This document shows, piece after piece, positions 1 through 10,626 of a stretch of DNA of 64,000 nt. The translations under genes were made by a program, and so were the position numbers. The stretch is taken from contig JAILWY010000020.1 in NCBI GenBank assembly GCA_022113835.1, positions 3,472,001-3,536,000 on the forward strand, read 5' to 3'. The stretch is from Atopsyche davidsoni (taxonomy: Eukaryota; Arthropoda; Insecta; Trichoptera; Hydrobiosidae). The notes under the pieces are model-generated. The model worked only from the letters and a program-made list of their open reading frames with translations. It was not told the DNA's origin and did not search any database. Numbering within the stretch: the first letter of the stretch is position 1; each line of letters opens with the position of its first letter.

Positions 1-567
1 CATAGAAGACGCGGTCCAAGCCAGAGGGCGGATAGACGCGGTCCAAGCCAGAGGGCGGATAGACGCGGTCCATGCCAGAGGGCGGATAGACGCGGTCCAT
101 GCCAGAGGGCGGATAGACGCGGTCCAAGCCAGAGGGCGGATAGACGCGGTCCAAGCCAGAGGGCGGATAGACGCGGTCCAAGCCAGAGGGCGGATAGACG
201 CGGTCCAAGCCAGAGGGCGGATAGACGCGGTCCAAGCCAGAGGGCGGATAGACGCGGTCCAAGCCAGAGGGCGGATAGACGCGGTCCAAGCCAGAGGGCG
301 GATAGACGCGGTCCAAGCCAGAGGGCGGATAGACGCGGTCCAAGCCAGAGGGCGGATAGACGCGGTCCATGCCAGAGGGCGGATAGACGCGGTCCAAGCC
401 AGAGGGCGGATAGACGCGGTCCAAGCCAGAGGGCGGATAGACGCGGTCCAAGCCAGAGGGCGGATAGACGCGGTCCAAGCCAGAGGGCGGATAGACGCGG
501 TCCAAGCCAGAGGGCGGATAGACGCGGTCCAAGCCAGAGGGCGGATAGACGCGGTCCAAGCCAGAGG
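1..567. repeat. 27-bp minisatellite, 21 tandem units
   Basis: Twenty-one head-to-tail copies of a 27-bp unit begin at position 8 and repeat every 27 bases to about 567. The copies are almost identical; the only change I see is CCAAGCC to CCATGCC in units 3, 4 and 14. Because 27 is a multiple of three, the array reads as a 9-residue peptide repeat. Two plus-strand frames stay open from the left edge to stops at 587-589 and 592-594; the third has a TAG in each unit. It could be the end of a repeat-protein coding region outside the window, or simply a GC-rich minisatellite. No start codon or splice site supports coding here. Confidence 0.95.
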
Positions 568-2741
568 TGCCAAGTGTCCCCGGGGTTAAATTGAGGCAAC
601 AGTTTGACATCGGTGAGATGCGACGAGTGACTTAAACGAACCAAATTGCTATGCTGCAAAGAACTGAATGATTTACCCCGAAAGTACAGATATCCGTAAT
701 CTAGGCTCCCTCCTTTATCAATAATAAAAGAAAAAAATTCAATGAAAATTTGTGAATCATTCTAACCTCAACTGCTTAGCCATGAATTAGATTATTTGAT
801 TTCATAATCACACTAGCATTATTTATCATACAATGCGTGTAATACCAAGTTAAACTAATAATTTTTTTATGTTTTGAAATTGACGGCAAAGAGGTGTACA
901 ATTTTTTTCACAAATATCTACAAATATTTATAAGCGCTCTGCGAAGCAAGCAACTGTTATCGGAATACATGAAGCGTAGAATGAAAAAAAAAAAATGATT
1001 ATATTATATTTTGAAATAAAACTGTCTAAGACTGTTGTTAAAAAATGAGAGATGTATAATATGTACGAAAGACAATTATAGCAATACTTTAAAAATCAAA
1101 ATTATATGAAAATAAAAATATTTTCAATCCAAACTCATCAAAATTATTAATAGTTTAATTTTAAAGCATCAAAACAAAAATTTACTAAACTAGAATTTAT
1201 TAAAAATAAATATTTATTAAAAATAGACATTCCCATTTTTTATTTATCAATGAGACTAGTTTCGCCAGCCTAGCGTGTTAGCGAAACTGGTCACGTCAAT
1301 AAACGGAAAGTGCAAACATCGCTGAATATTTCTTTAAGTGAAAATATAATATAATTACTTAAGAAAAAAGTATTGATAACATTATACAGAAGTTTATTCA
1401 AATTTGAGACTATAGATATTTTATACAAGCAAGTTAAAATATAAATTATCACACAAAAAGCTTATTTCAAAGTTTTAAATAACGCATAGAAAAAATATAA
1501 CAATAAAACATATTTTACAAAAATAAGTTCCAGAGAATCACGAAAAAGTCACTTTCAGCAAGATGCGACTTTTTCGTGATTCACACCGAGAAGTCCCCTT
1601 GCGGCGTGACATCTCAACAAGTAGATAATTGGAGGAGCACTGTAAAATTTTGCACGTTATTTATTTGAGAAGCACCCTGAGAAAGCGGACATTTCAATAA
1701 GAATTTCAAATAAATTACCTAGTTTCATAAAAACAGCCTCAATTGTATGTTCGTAGATTTTGGCAGCCATTATTATAAGTTATTTTTATTCATGGGTGTT
1801 GAGGTGTTGTGAGCGTTTTGTCTGGGATTTTGATAATCCCCGAAGTTGGCCTCAACACGGGAACAGAAACACTGAAGTACCGAAAACCCGGAAATATCTC
1901 AACACCCTAGAATCGAAATCAACTCGTCTCAAATACAGAGCGGGTTCAAAAATAATATATATAATTAGTACATCTCATGATCTGCAGATCCTATTTTAAT
2001 GCGTTATATTACAACATTTATTGGTCAGATAATTATGTCAAGATACTACAAAAATTGGTTTGTTCAGCTTAAGATTATAATATAAGCTTGGTATATAATA
2101 AACCAGTATTATTCCAGTAAACTAGAGCGAGTAAGAATTTAATTAGTATCCATGAGACCGACATGTAAAAATCATGAACGGATATCTCAGTTTATAAGTC
2201 CCCGGGGACACGGTTATTTGTAATTATTATTTTATAAGAATTATTACACTAATATTTCCAAATTTGCTTTCATTAGCACATTTGCTAAATGCCCAAAAAA
2301 AAACCAGCCATAATACTGCCAAATATTTATAAAATAAATTATATTACTAAAAATAGTATTTAAAAAGAATTTGTCACTTCTTTTCTGTATTATATAGTAG
2401 CTAATCTTCACTAGTAGTAAATCGTTATTTTGCATTACTTTATAATCTTCTCGATACTACCAATATGAATAAGATCTTTAAATTTTATCTACCATATTTT
2501 ATTCTATTGTATATTGCTGATTGATAAATTTATTTTATAATAAAAGTTGTTTTATTACTTGAAGCGCCTTACATTTCATTCAAAACTCATTCACAAGTGA
2601 ACTATTAAAAAATATCAAGTGTTTTTATTAAAATGTTAACATAGCTAAGGGAAATAATATAATATTGATAAATGAATGGATTAAGGTAGTAAAACAATAA
2701 ATTGTGAGATATAATGTATATTTTGAAACAATAGGTACTCG
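568..2741. other. AT-rich non-coding stretch
   Basis: No coding region is recognisable. The stretch is AT-rich with short A and T runs. It contains a weak stem-loop at 1255-1291 (ACTAGTTTCGC against GCGAAACTGGT) and a perfect hairpin at 1535-1582, listed separately. The motif GACTAGTTTCGCCA recurs at 33221 inside the fzr intron, so it may belong to a dispersed repeat. Confidence 0.6.
1535..1582. repeat. Perfect 16-bp inverted repeat (hairpin)
   Basis: GAATCACGAAAAAGTC at 1535-1550 is followed by a 16-base spacer and its exact reverse complement at 1567-1582. The stem is too short for a typical pre-microRNA. It may be the remnant of a foldback element or a palindromic binding site. Confidence 0.75.
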
Positions 2742-2960
2742 TCATTCTAAGTATAATACATCATTAGTTGTAACTTTCTCCCATTTAACTGGTAGAAGGA
2801 TTTCTTTATAGAAGAACAACTTTTCATTTATATGAGTCAAGCCAATTTTAATATCTTGAAAAGAACTGAAGTTCCGGTCCAAAGAGGTGATTCTGTATGC
2901 TTTAAACGAGTGATAATCCAAAGGGGCAGAGTCTGCTGAATACGGCGGCCAGGGTAGAAC
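2742..2960 (-). pseudogene. mariner transposase C-terminal relic
   Basis: On the minus strand an open frame of about 72 codons ends in TGA at 2742-2744. It reads like the C-terminal third of a mariner transposase: a VLPWPPYSADSAPLDYHSF stretch matches the family pattern of a PPYSPDLAPxDYxxF block, which holds the last Asp of the DD34D triad (here the D of PLDY). It is followed by a FYKEILLPVKWEKV-like segment, equivalent to the conserved region before the mariner C-terminus. Upstream the frame is lost, with relics continuing in another frame towards 3060. Family assignment is from recognised motifs; no inverted repeats were found, so this is a decayed fragment. Confidence 0.8.
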
Positions 2961-3911
2961 ATTCCGTTAACGTGAATTCGACTACATTACTGTCTACATT
3001 TTCTATTAAACAACGACTATTGATTGATAATCTCGATGAATAATAGGAGTATATTAACTCATACGTGGATAGAGAAAGCTTAAAAGCACTCATGTTTTGG
3101 TATTTTATTTCAATGGTTACAAAACAGATCAATTCTTATTTTATACGCCCATGAACAAAATTTTCTTCATCCCAAACCCTACCCCGAAGTCGACCCTGCT
3201 AATGAAGAGTAGCTGATCTTATGGCCCAACACCCATCTGCAATAAAAGTGATCATTAGTATACTGTTAGTATCTATACTCCCATACTCAGCTGCCAGCCT
3301 TGTATCTTTCATACTCTCGGTTTAGACGACTTTCCATCATTTAAATACTTTTTACAATTTCCAGAAAATCCTAATCCTACTAACCTTATTACAACAGCCA
3401 ACTCATTCACATCCATTTAGTTATCGGTAAAAAAAAAAAAAACAGGATTAAAGCGTACCCTAGTTCAGTAGACGAAATCCACTATCGATTTTTCTGCAAC
3501 ATGGCGTCCCTCCCTCAAATGAAACGCGCCTAAAAAGAAACAAGGAAATTATAACTAAAAATTACCTTATATTCATAGCTAACTATTAGATTATATTAAT
3601 AAAATATAAATTTACACATTTTCGAGTATTTATTGGCGTAGATGTTTCAAGCAAATCACAAGCCGTTCCTCGAACAGGGCCTTCGGCTAATAGCGGCCTA
3701 AAGCAGACGCATTCAAACCCGGTACTGTCAGGACTGCAACGCAACGGTGTCTAATATCCCATACCATAGACTATTGATGAATAAAAAACATATCAATAGA
3801 CAAAAAAGAGAAAACACGATTCTCAATTGTTTTTGATCTAGTGGTTATGTTCAGCATATTTGAATATTATCATTTTTGAACGGTGAGATTTTTGGAGACA
3901 TATTCCACTCT
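2961..3911. other. Non-coding, no feature recognised
   Basis: Apart from a short out-of-frame continuation of the mariner relic up to about 3060, I see no gene or structured repeat here. Confidence 0.5.
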
Positions 3912-3975
3912 ACCTTACAAAGGGCCTGACTCAGGTCTGAGATCTTCACAACAGTCTACCTTCCAGTCTCTAAGC
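3912..3975. repeat. Repeat family A, partial copy
   Basis: This 64-bp piece contains the blocks ACCTTACAAA, GGCCTGAC and TTCCAGTCTCTAAG, which are also found around 10100-10150. A hAT element (3976-5267) starts exactly after TCTCTAAG. The sequence following that element (CAGCAAATGGAT at about 5268) matches the continuation at about 10179. The hAT therefore inserted into an older copy of this repeat. Confidence 0.7.
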
Positions 3976-5267
3976 CAGGAGTGGCAAACCCAAATAACCT
4001 CGCGGGCCACTTTGGTGAAGGATTATAACTCCGCAGGCCGCACATAAAATTATATATCCCCACATTAGATTTAGATACACATAATGAGTTATTATTATTG
4101 TGTTTATTACTATTCTTAAAAGTAAACATGGATTATAAGTTTTCTTATTTCTTTTGCATATTTAGTGTAATTGTTACATAATTAATTCGAGTTATTACTT
4201 TTCAATTGCGATTCGAATAACAACAATTTCTTCTGAAATGCTTTGTGTGATTAAATGAATTGGTTATAAGGTTATCTATTCTTTGCAATGATATATTTAA
4301 TTGATTAAATTTTCCCACAATATCCACAAATCCTATAAGCACTCATTATTTCTTACTTCTGGTACAGGTCTTTGCTTATCATTCATAAACAAGTCAATTT
4401 CTTCTCGTAACTTATAAAACCGCTGTAAACATCTTCCTCGATTTAACCACTTGACTTGACTGAAGTATACAACGTCACCATATTCAGAATCGAATTCCTT
4501 CAGGAACTCCTTTAATTGTCGGTTCGGAAGTGCATGTGATCGAATGTAATTCACTGCTTTTATAACTACTTGGATAACACAATCCATCGATAATATTGGG
4601 CACATACATTTTATTAATGAATCAAACAGTGGATTATAATTAAATCCTTTCTTTTGAAACGATTGCTAGTTTTTTGTTGGATTCTATTTTATCTATTAGT
4701 AATTTTATAGCTCCCGTTTGTTTCACCTATCATAGCAGGTCCTCCATCAGTTGATATTACAGAAAGTATTTCTCAATCCAGCTTGTTTTCGCATAAACAG
4801 TTCTCAACAGCATGGAAAACATATTTTCCTGTTGTACCTTTTAAACTCCTTGAGCTTTGATTGCTTCCCTTCTTTATCAAACTTCAAATAATCCTTGTTT
4901 TGTTTCGGAAAGCCTCTTAACATTATATTCCTTAACTACAGCAACGTCCTCTCAGCTAATTAAACACAGAAATTTTGTATTTTGAACTATGAAGAGGTAC
5001 TTTTCTTTCCATTTCTCACTATACTTTCTATTTTCATCCACTATTTTTCTTTTCTCTGCAATCATACTAAAAATAAGAGAGATATTAAATATATCTATTT
5101 TTTAATTGATAAATTAAAAGTCATGTTTAATTTAAGAGGAGTTTTTACCTTGCTGTTGTTTTTAAATATGTTGTTGAAGTTCAATATATGGGTTTTAATT
5201 ACTTTGGCCATTATAAAAAAAATATATTTAGAGAAATGTGATAAATTTTGCAGGCCCGAAAAATGTT
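3976..5267. mobile_element. hAT element, copy 1 (decayed)
   Basis: The left end CAGGAGTGGCAAACCC and the following block with CGCGGGCCAC and a ...CCGCA(C)ATAAAATTATATATCCC segment match the left end of copy 2 at 11688. The right part (about 5045-5260) matches 12220-12440 of copy 2, including AATAAGAGAGATATTAAA and AATATGTTGTTGAAGT. The terminal GTTGGCC-type repeat is missing on the right, so that end is truncated. It carries a minus-strand transposase pseudogene. The ends resemble hAT elements of the ZBED5/GTF2IRD2-like group; the assignment rests on terminal motif plus transposase. Confidence 0.8.
4333..4860 (-). pseudogene. hAT transposase relic (ZBED5/GTF2IRD2-like)
   Basis: Minus-strand reading shows, in order, TTGKYVFHAVENC, then VISTDGGPAMIG, which matches the conserved 'TTDGAPAMVG' block of hAT-derived proteins. 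After a gap in another frame comes a 90-codon open segment with VVIKAVNYIRS and LNRGRCLQRFYKLREEIDLF, typical of the middle of these proteins ('...VRWLSRGxVLxRFxELREEI'). A Trp codon before EILSV has become TGA, and the frame changes between the blocks, so it is a pseudogene. The C-terminal dimerisation region is absent here; a plus-strand fragment of that region from another copy lies at 12962-13287. Confidence 0.8.
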
Positions 5268-5390
5268 CAGCAAATGGATAGAGAACAGAATTAATGGTAA
5301 TAAATTTTAGTGAGAACCAATGTGTTTTTATAAAATAAAAGTATTTTTCAAATGGCATGCTTTTTGCAATGCATTAACCCTTTATAGGGC

Positions 5391-6101
5391 ATAAGATAAA
5401 AACGGCTACATATGTAACCACCTTAAGGGTCATACTGGATGTAATAATTGACGAAAATTGATTATTATTGTTAAAACGCGTAGTTCGATTAACATAAGAT
5501 TTAAAATATAAGTTGCCATATAAATAATTAATTCTCAAAAAAAAAAAATATATATATATATATTTCTCACCTTTTTGAACGCTTATAATTATTTATTTAA
5601 TTTTGCATTGGAACCTGATAGTGTCTTCAATCTGAATGAGATGACTGACTTGATTGATGAAACTTCCAGTACTATGAATGCATTTACTTCTCAGCTGCTC
5701 TACCCACTCTTTGTTACTTTCACAGTGAAAAGAGAAAGCGAAATCATTTTTATCGATTTTAAACACTTAATTATCTATAATGTCATACATTTAAAACCAC
5801 GCTCATATTGCATGAGATGTTACGTATTAAAAGTCTTATCAAAAATATTTATTATTTTATTTAGAGTAAAAATTTAACTCATGGTAAAAATTGATTTTGA
5901 GTTTTTATAAAACAATATTTATAAGGTTCAGAACATCAGATTGTGTTTTATAAACATAAAATACCCTTATGCACCCAGAATGACGAAGAAGATCTCACCA
6001 ATGCAGAAATATTCTATTTCTGGCTATCTAAAAATACAAAGCAAAATTCCCATACAATTTCTTTTGACCTCATTGCCAAATTCATAATTTAAAGAATAAC
6101 A
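5391..6101. other. AT-rich non-coding stretch
   Basis: It contains a short A/TA run near 5539-5564 and no recognisable gene. The 100-codon open frame at 5575-5877 has no family resemblance and AT-driven composition. Confidence 0.5.
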
Positions 6102-6265
6102 GCCCACCAGAAGCCAGAATCTATCATAGGCAGAGTTTTGAAGGTTTCTTTGTTGTCATCGTTCTATTGCTTCTAAGTGACTGTTGCAAGTGACAGAATC
6201 CAATCTACTTTTCTCATCAAGCCATGAACCTTACAAAAGGCCTGACATCTACAAAACAGCGTACT
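6102..6265. repeat. Repeat family A copy
   Basis: About 164 bp beginning GCCCACCAGAAGCCAG and running through GGCCTGACATCTAC to GCGTACTTT is nearly identical to 9973-10136. Both copies share the same sharp left boundary. The family is unknown to me; it could be a terminal part of a DNA transposon. Confidence 0.85.
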
Positions 6266-6422
6266 TTATAAACATAATTAATAAACATTAATTTATAAAC
6301 AAAATCAAACATAAACATTTAAGCGGCTGTTTATAATTTATAAACAGCTGCTGCTAGTGTAAAAGGTACGACTATGGTCTGAAGTTGGTTACACTTCGAG
6401 TGTCGGACCCAGTATATGTTTG

Positions 6423-8738
6423 TCATTTTAATATTTTCATACTATTACCAGGATATGACCTTTGATCACAAGCAAATGGCATCTCACCAGAATGTATAAT
6501 ATTGTGTTGTTTTAATCTTTCCTTACTTTTACCAGAATATGAGCATTGATTACAAACAAATGGCTTCTCACCAGAATGTATAATATTGTGTTGTTTTAAT
6601 CTTTCCTTACTTTTACCAGAATATGAGCATTGATCACAAGCAAATGGCTTCTCACCAGAATGTATAAGTTTGTGTCGGTGCAAACTTTTCTTCCAATTAG
6701 ATGAATATGAGCATTGATCACAAGCAAATGGCTTCTCGCCAGTATGTATATGTTTGTGTCGTTTTAATCCTTCCTTACTATTACCAGAATATGAGCATTG
6801 ATCACAAGCAAATGGCTTCTCACCAGAATGTATAATATTGTGTTGTTTTAATCTTTCCTTACTTTTACCAGAATATGAGCATTGATTACAAACAAATGGC
6901 TTCTCACCAGAATGTATAATATTGTGTTGTTTTAATCTTTCCTTACTTTTACCAGAATATGAGCATTGATCACAAGCAAATGGCTTCTCACCAGAATGTA
7001 TAAGTTTGTGTCGGTGCAAACTTTTCTTCCAATTAGATGAATATGAGCATTGATCACAAGCAAATGGCTTCTCGCCAGTATGTATAAGTTTGTGTCGTTT
7101 TAATCCTTCCTTACTATTACCAGAATATGAGCATTGATCACAAGCAAATGGCTTCTCACCAGAATGTTTAAGTTTGTGTTGTTTTAATATTTCCTTACTT
7201 TTACCAGAATATGAGCATTGATCACAAGCAAATGGCTTCTCACCAGAATGTTTAAGTTTGTGTTGTTTTAATATTTCCTTACTTTTACCAGAATATGAGC
7301 ATTGATCACAAACAAATGGCTTCTCACCAGAATGTATAAGTTTGTGTTGTTTTAAATTTCCCTTTTGTTTAGATGAATATGAGCAGTAATCGCAAGCAAA
7401 TAGCTTCATCCCAGTATGTATAACCTTGTGCTTTACCAAGAGACTTTTCTTGCTACAGGAGTATGAACATTTTCCACAGGTCAAGAGTGCCTCGCCAGAA
7501 TGACTTTGAAAGGCTTTATTCTGTAAATCTGCACAGTGAGATTGCAGTTGATCCTAAAAAAAAAACAAGAATATTGTTAAAATTTGTTTTAAAGCATAAG
7601 TCACTTATGATAGTTACTGTATTAACAATTCAAAATTGTAGGCAAGTCGGTTTTTTGTAAATCGAAAAGCGTTTTTACTAATGATACTAATAACACATGA
7701 ACACAACTTAACGTTATAGATAAACTTTTAGAAACATGCTCACAACACAATGACTTACTATAACCACTGTGTTTAATAAAACTATGAGTTGAAATGAATT
7801 GAAATTTACGAATTCATGTGATTATTTGATAATCATCTTTCTAAGTAACCAATATTTTTGACACCCATAACGATAACACTGTACAGAGATTGACATATTA
7901 CCTGCTCACAGCCGACAGCTGCTCGGGAGAGCGCCCTCTCGTGCTCCAGCAATGCTCTATCAACATCGAATTCTTCAATTTTGATATCATCCGGCCCAAG
8001 AGCCGAGGAGGTAGCTCTTTCGTGTTTAGGCAAAGATCTCTCGACGTCACCTTCTTTTTCTTTGACCTCGTCGTACGGCGGTGCGCCGGGAAAGCATGCC
8101 TCGGCCAGCGAATCTTCGTAGTATATCTCGCTAATGGCAGACTCGCCGCCATCTTCAGGATCAGGGATTTCTTGCTTGACAGGAGCGTCCACTTTAAGAG
8201 AACTCTTAGAGATGTCATTTAGTAATACGTTGCACTGCGACATTTTGTTGGGTAAAGAGGCAGCTCTTCCGCTGTGTTCCAGCAAAGCTCTATCGATGTC
8301 AAATTCTTCTACTTTGACCTCGTCATACGGCGGGGCATTGGGGAATGACGCTTCGGGCTTAAAGGGAAATATCTCGCTAACAGACTCGCCACCGTCTTCA
8401 AGGTCAGAAATGTCCTGCTTGACATGAGTGTCCACTTCTAGGCAACTCTCAGAGATATCATGCAGTAATACGTAACACTGCGACATTCTGTTGGGTAAAG
8501 AGGCAGCTCTTGCGCTGTGTTCGAGCAAAGTTCTCTCGATGTCAAATTCTTCTACTTTGACCTCGTCATACGGCGGGGCATCGGGGAATGACGCCTCGGC
8601 CGGCGCGTCCTCGGGCTTAAAGGGAAATATCTCGCTAACAGACTCGCCGCCGTCGTCAGGATCAGGGATTTCTTGCTTGACAGGAGCGTCCGGTTTAACA
8701 TAACTCTTGGAGATATCTTTTGGTAATACACACGACAT
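6423..8738 (-). CDS. C2H2 zinc-finger gene A (2 coding exons)
   Basis: Exon 1 is 8738-7902 (279 codons) and ends at a CAG|GTAATA donor. Exon 2 is 7553-6423 (376 codons plus TGA) after a T-rich TTTAG acceptor; both junctions are phase 0, giving about 655 residues. I start at the ATG at 8738 because it heads the first repeat unit and is the one conserved in gene B; an in-frame ATG at 8819 would add 27 residues but is frame-disrupted in gene B. Exon 1 encodes an acidic region of three ~81-84-residue repeats plus a partial one, with SUMO-type psi-K-x-E motifs (VKQE, VKVE, IKIE). Exon 2 encodes twelve complete CxxC-x12-HxxxH fingers at a strict 28-residue spacing with HSGEKPF-type linkers, and a thirteenth broken finger (CDQR). 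It is likely a nuclear DNA-binding regulator; the target is unknown. It is a duplicate of gene B. Confidence 0.88.
6471..7142 (-). repeat. Tandem duplication of a four-finger block
   Basis: Within gene A, fingers 5-8 (7142-6807) and 9-12 (6806-6471) form two adjacent 336-bp units. Reading them side by side I find only two mismatches (one Lys/Met codon, one Leu/His codon). This is a recent in-frame array expansion. Confidence 0.92.
7902..8738 (-). repeat. Acidic N-terminal repeat units of gene A
   Basis: Units start with a Met codon at 8738, 8486 and 8243 (84 and 81 codons apart), each as M-S-(Q)C-x-V-L-x-x-DIS, followed by VKQ(E/D)I, an EDGGES acidic stretch, ASFP...PPYDEV, a VEEFDI segment and LPN(R/K) just before the next Met. 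After the third unit comes an extra partial copy of the C-terminal half (DIKIEEFDVDRALLEH). I do not recognise this domain. Confidence 0.85.
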
Positions 8739-8848
8739 TCTGTTGAGTAAAGCCGACGGCCGCGATCTTTTGTTTGACAACACGCGCGGACGGCGACAGA
8801 GCAATGGCGCGGGGACCATAAACTAGACGCTTTCTTGTCAAATGACAT

Positions 8849-9448
8849 AGAGTCCGCGCCACGAAAGAAGTCCCGCGGACAGGTCGGCAATGTTGTACAT
8901 TGTTAGTGAAAGAGAGCTGTCGTATTTTAATAGAAAAAAGACGTTAAAAGTACTGTTTGCTATGCCTAATGTGATAAAAAGTGTGGGCCGAGAAGTAATT
9001 CTCAAGGTGAAGCGGATAAGAATAATAACTGTGTTCTGATTCCAATAAATAATGTTCGTGCCCGAGTTGCTGCCATGACAGGTAATTATTTGGGGTTGTC
9101 ATCGAATAAATATTTACCCGTACTTTGAGAAAAATAAAATAACTAAAATTAGTTTAATAGAATACTAATTTTGCAAAAACTAAGTAAAGAAATGCATATA
9201 AAATGTTAATGTATGTATTCATACTTAACTAGCAGCCCCACACCGGCTTTGCTCATGGAAAGCCGACAAATGTTTTACTATTTGTCTGGCTACTCTTACA
9301 AATCTGCTCTCCTTAGACACCTTCCTCAGAGTTACTAACATCTAAAAAACTGAAACGGTCCAGCCGTTCTCGAGTGTTATCCTTAACAACACAATTAGCG
9401 ATTCATTTATATGTAGATCTGATTGTGTTAATGTTTTTTTTTATTACA
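8849..9448. other. Upstream region of gene A
   Basis: Homology with gene B ends at about 8848. Gene A's promoter must lie in or near this stretch, but no TATA box or initiator is clear to me. Confidence 0.35.
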
Positions 9449-9972
9449 GGTGTTTCTGAAAAAACTGTGTCTAGGATTACCAAAGAAAGCAAACAAGCAA
9501 TTAGATCCTCGAGTAAAGTTGTTACTCCTGGAAAGAGTCGACCACATCCGAAATATATATGTGCTATTCGACAAAAATTACATCAATTTTACATTGTTAA
9601 GAAAGAATTACCAACCATCAATAAACTGCGCATGGTATTACGAAAGGATATTGACATTCAAGGAAGTAACACAACTCTGCGAAGAATATTGAAAAAAATG
9701 GGATTTCGTTTCAAACGCTGCCAATCAAAAAGAAAAGTACTAATAGAATGCTATGATATAACTGCTTGGCGTGCCACACACATTGAGAGAATGAGGAAAA
9801 ATAGATTAGTTGACAAGCGACCTGTTGTCTTCTTAGATGAAACATATATTCATCCTACATATTACGCTAAAAATTGTTGGCAAAGTGAAGAAGAGGAAGG
9901 CCTACTAGTCTCTGAGTCTGTAGGTGGAAGTCGATACATCATCGGCCACGCTGGATCTGAAAATGGTTTTGA
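9449..9972 (+). pseudogene. Tc1/mariner-IS630-type transposase fragment
   Basis: An open frame of about 175 codons starts after a TTATTACAG sequence that looks like a splice acceptor. It begins GVSEKTVSRI, a helix-turn-helix-like start, then LRRILKKMGFRFKRC, and VVFLDETYIH with YIIGHAGSENGF. The VVFLDE block holds the first catalytic Asp of a DDE_3-type nuclease and IIxHAGxxxGF is the motif that follows it in insect IS630/Tc1-related proteins. The frame then runs abruptly into repeat family A at 9973, losing the remaining catalytic residues. The fold assignment is recognition-based; the exact family is uncertain. Confidence 0.75.
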
Positions 9973-10136
9973 GCCCACCAGAAGCCAGAATCTATCATAG
10001 GCAGAGCTTTGAAGGTTTCTTTGTTGTCATCGTTCTATGGCTTCTAAGTGACGGTTGCAAGTGACAGAATCCAATCTACTCTTGTCATCAAGCCACGAAC
10101 CTTACAAAAGGCCTGACATCTCCAAAACAGCGTACT
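9973..10136. repeat. Repeat family A copy truncating the transposase
   Basis: Near-identical to 6102-6265 and joined directly to the transposase fragment. Downstream sequence to about 10345 also resembles 5268-5390 after the hAT copy 1 insertion, so the family may extend that far. Confidence 0.85.
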
Positions 10137-10257
10137 TTCCAGTCTCTAAGCTGATGTGCTTGTAGGAGAACAAATAATCAGCAAATGGATGAAGAGTACA
10201 CTTAAACCCTTAACAAGTTTAATTAAATTTAGGAATTATAATTTTAGTAAGAATCGA

Positions 10258-10626
10258 TGTGTAATTGACTGACAAAAATCAAGATATGAATAATAAAACA
10301 ATTTGTATTTGAAAATATATGTAAGCATGATGCTGCATGTGTCTTAACCCTTTGCACTCTTTGATTTTTTTTATTTTTCCGTTCACCAACTCCGACGTAA
10401 TTATCAGATTTTTGTTAATAAATTAGATGTTGTTACACAATAGCTTATAATCATAAAACAAATTAATAACATCTTTTTATGATATTGTTATGATTGTTTA
10501 GTTGTAAGATATGAAAAATACAGATAATAAAAGATAATAAAAATAAGATACAAAAATCAAGATATGAAAAATAAAACAATTTGTATTTGAAAATATATGT
10601 AAGCATAATGCTGCATGTGTCTTAAC
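10258..10626. repeat. Direct repeat (~85 bp) next to TTAA sites
   Basis: A block with ATCAAGATATGAA, AACAATTTGTATTTG and GCTGCATGTGTCTTAA occurs at about 10265-10345 and again at 10547-10625. The first copy is followed by TTAACCCTTTGCACTC, which looks like a piggyBac-type end, the second by the TTAA-flanked MITE. Confidence 0.7.

Noticed and set aside
1..567. CRISPR-like array
   Set aside because: The units are directly adjacent with no unique spacers and the context is eukaryotic; it is a plain tandem minisatellite.
5575..5877. 100-codon plus-strand ORF
   Set aside because: AT-driven open frame with no recognisable motif, lying between repeats.
7890..8703. Plus-strand open frames opposite gene A exon 1
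   Set aside because: They are antisense shadows of the repeated acidic exon; the same shadows appear opposite gene B exon 1.
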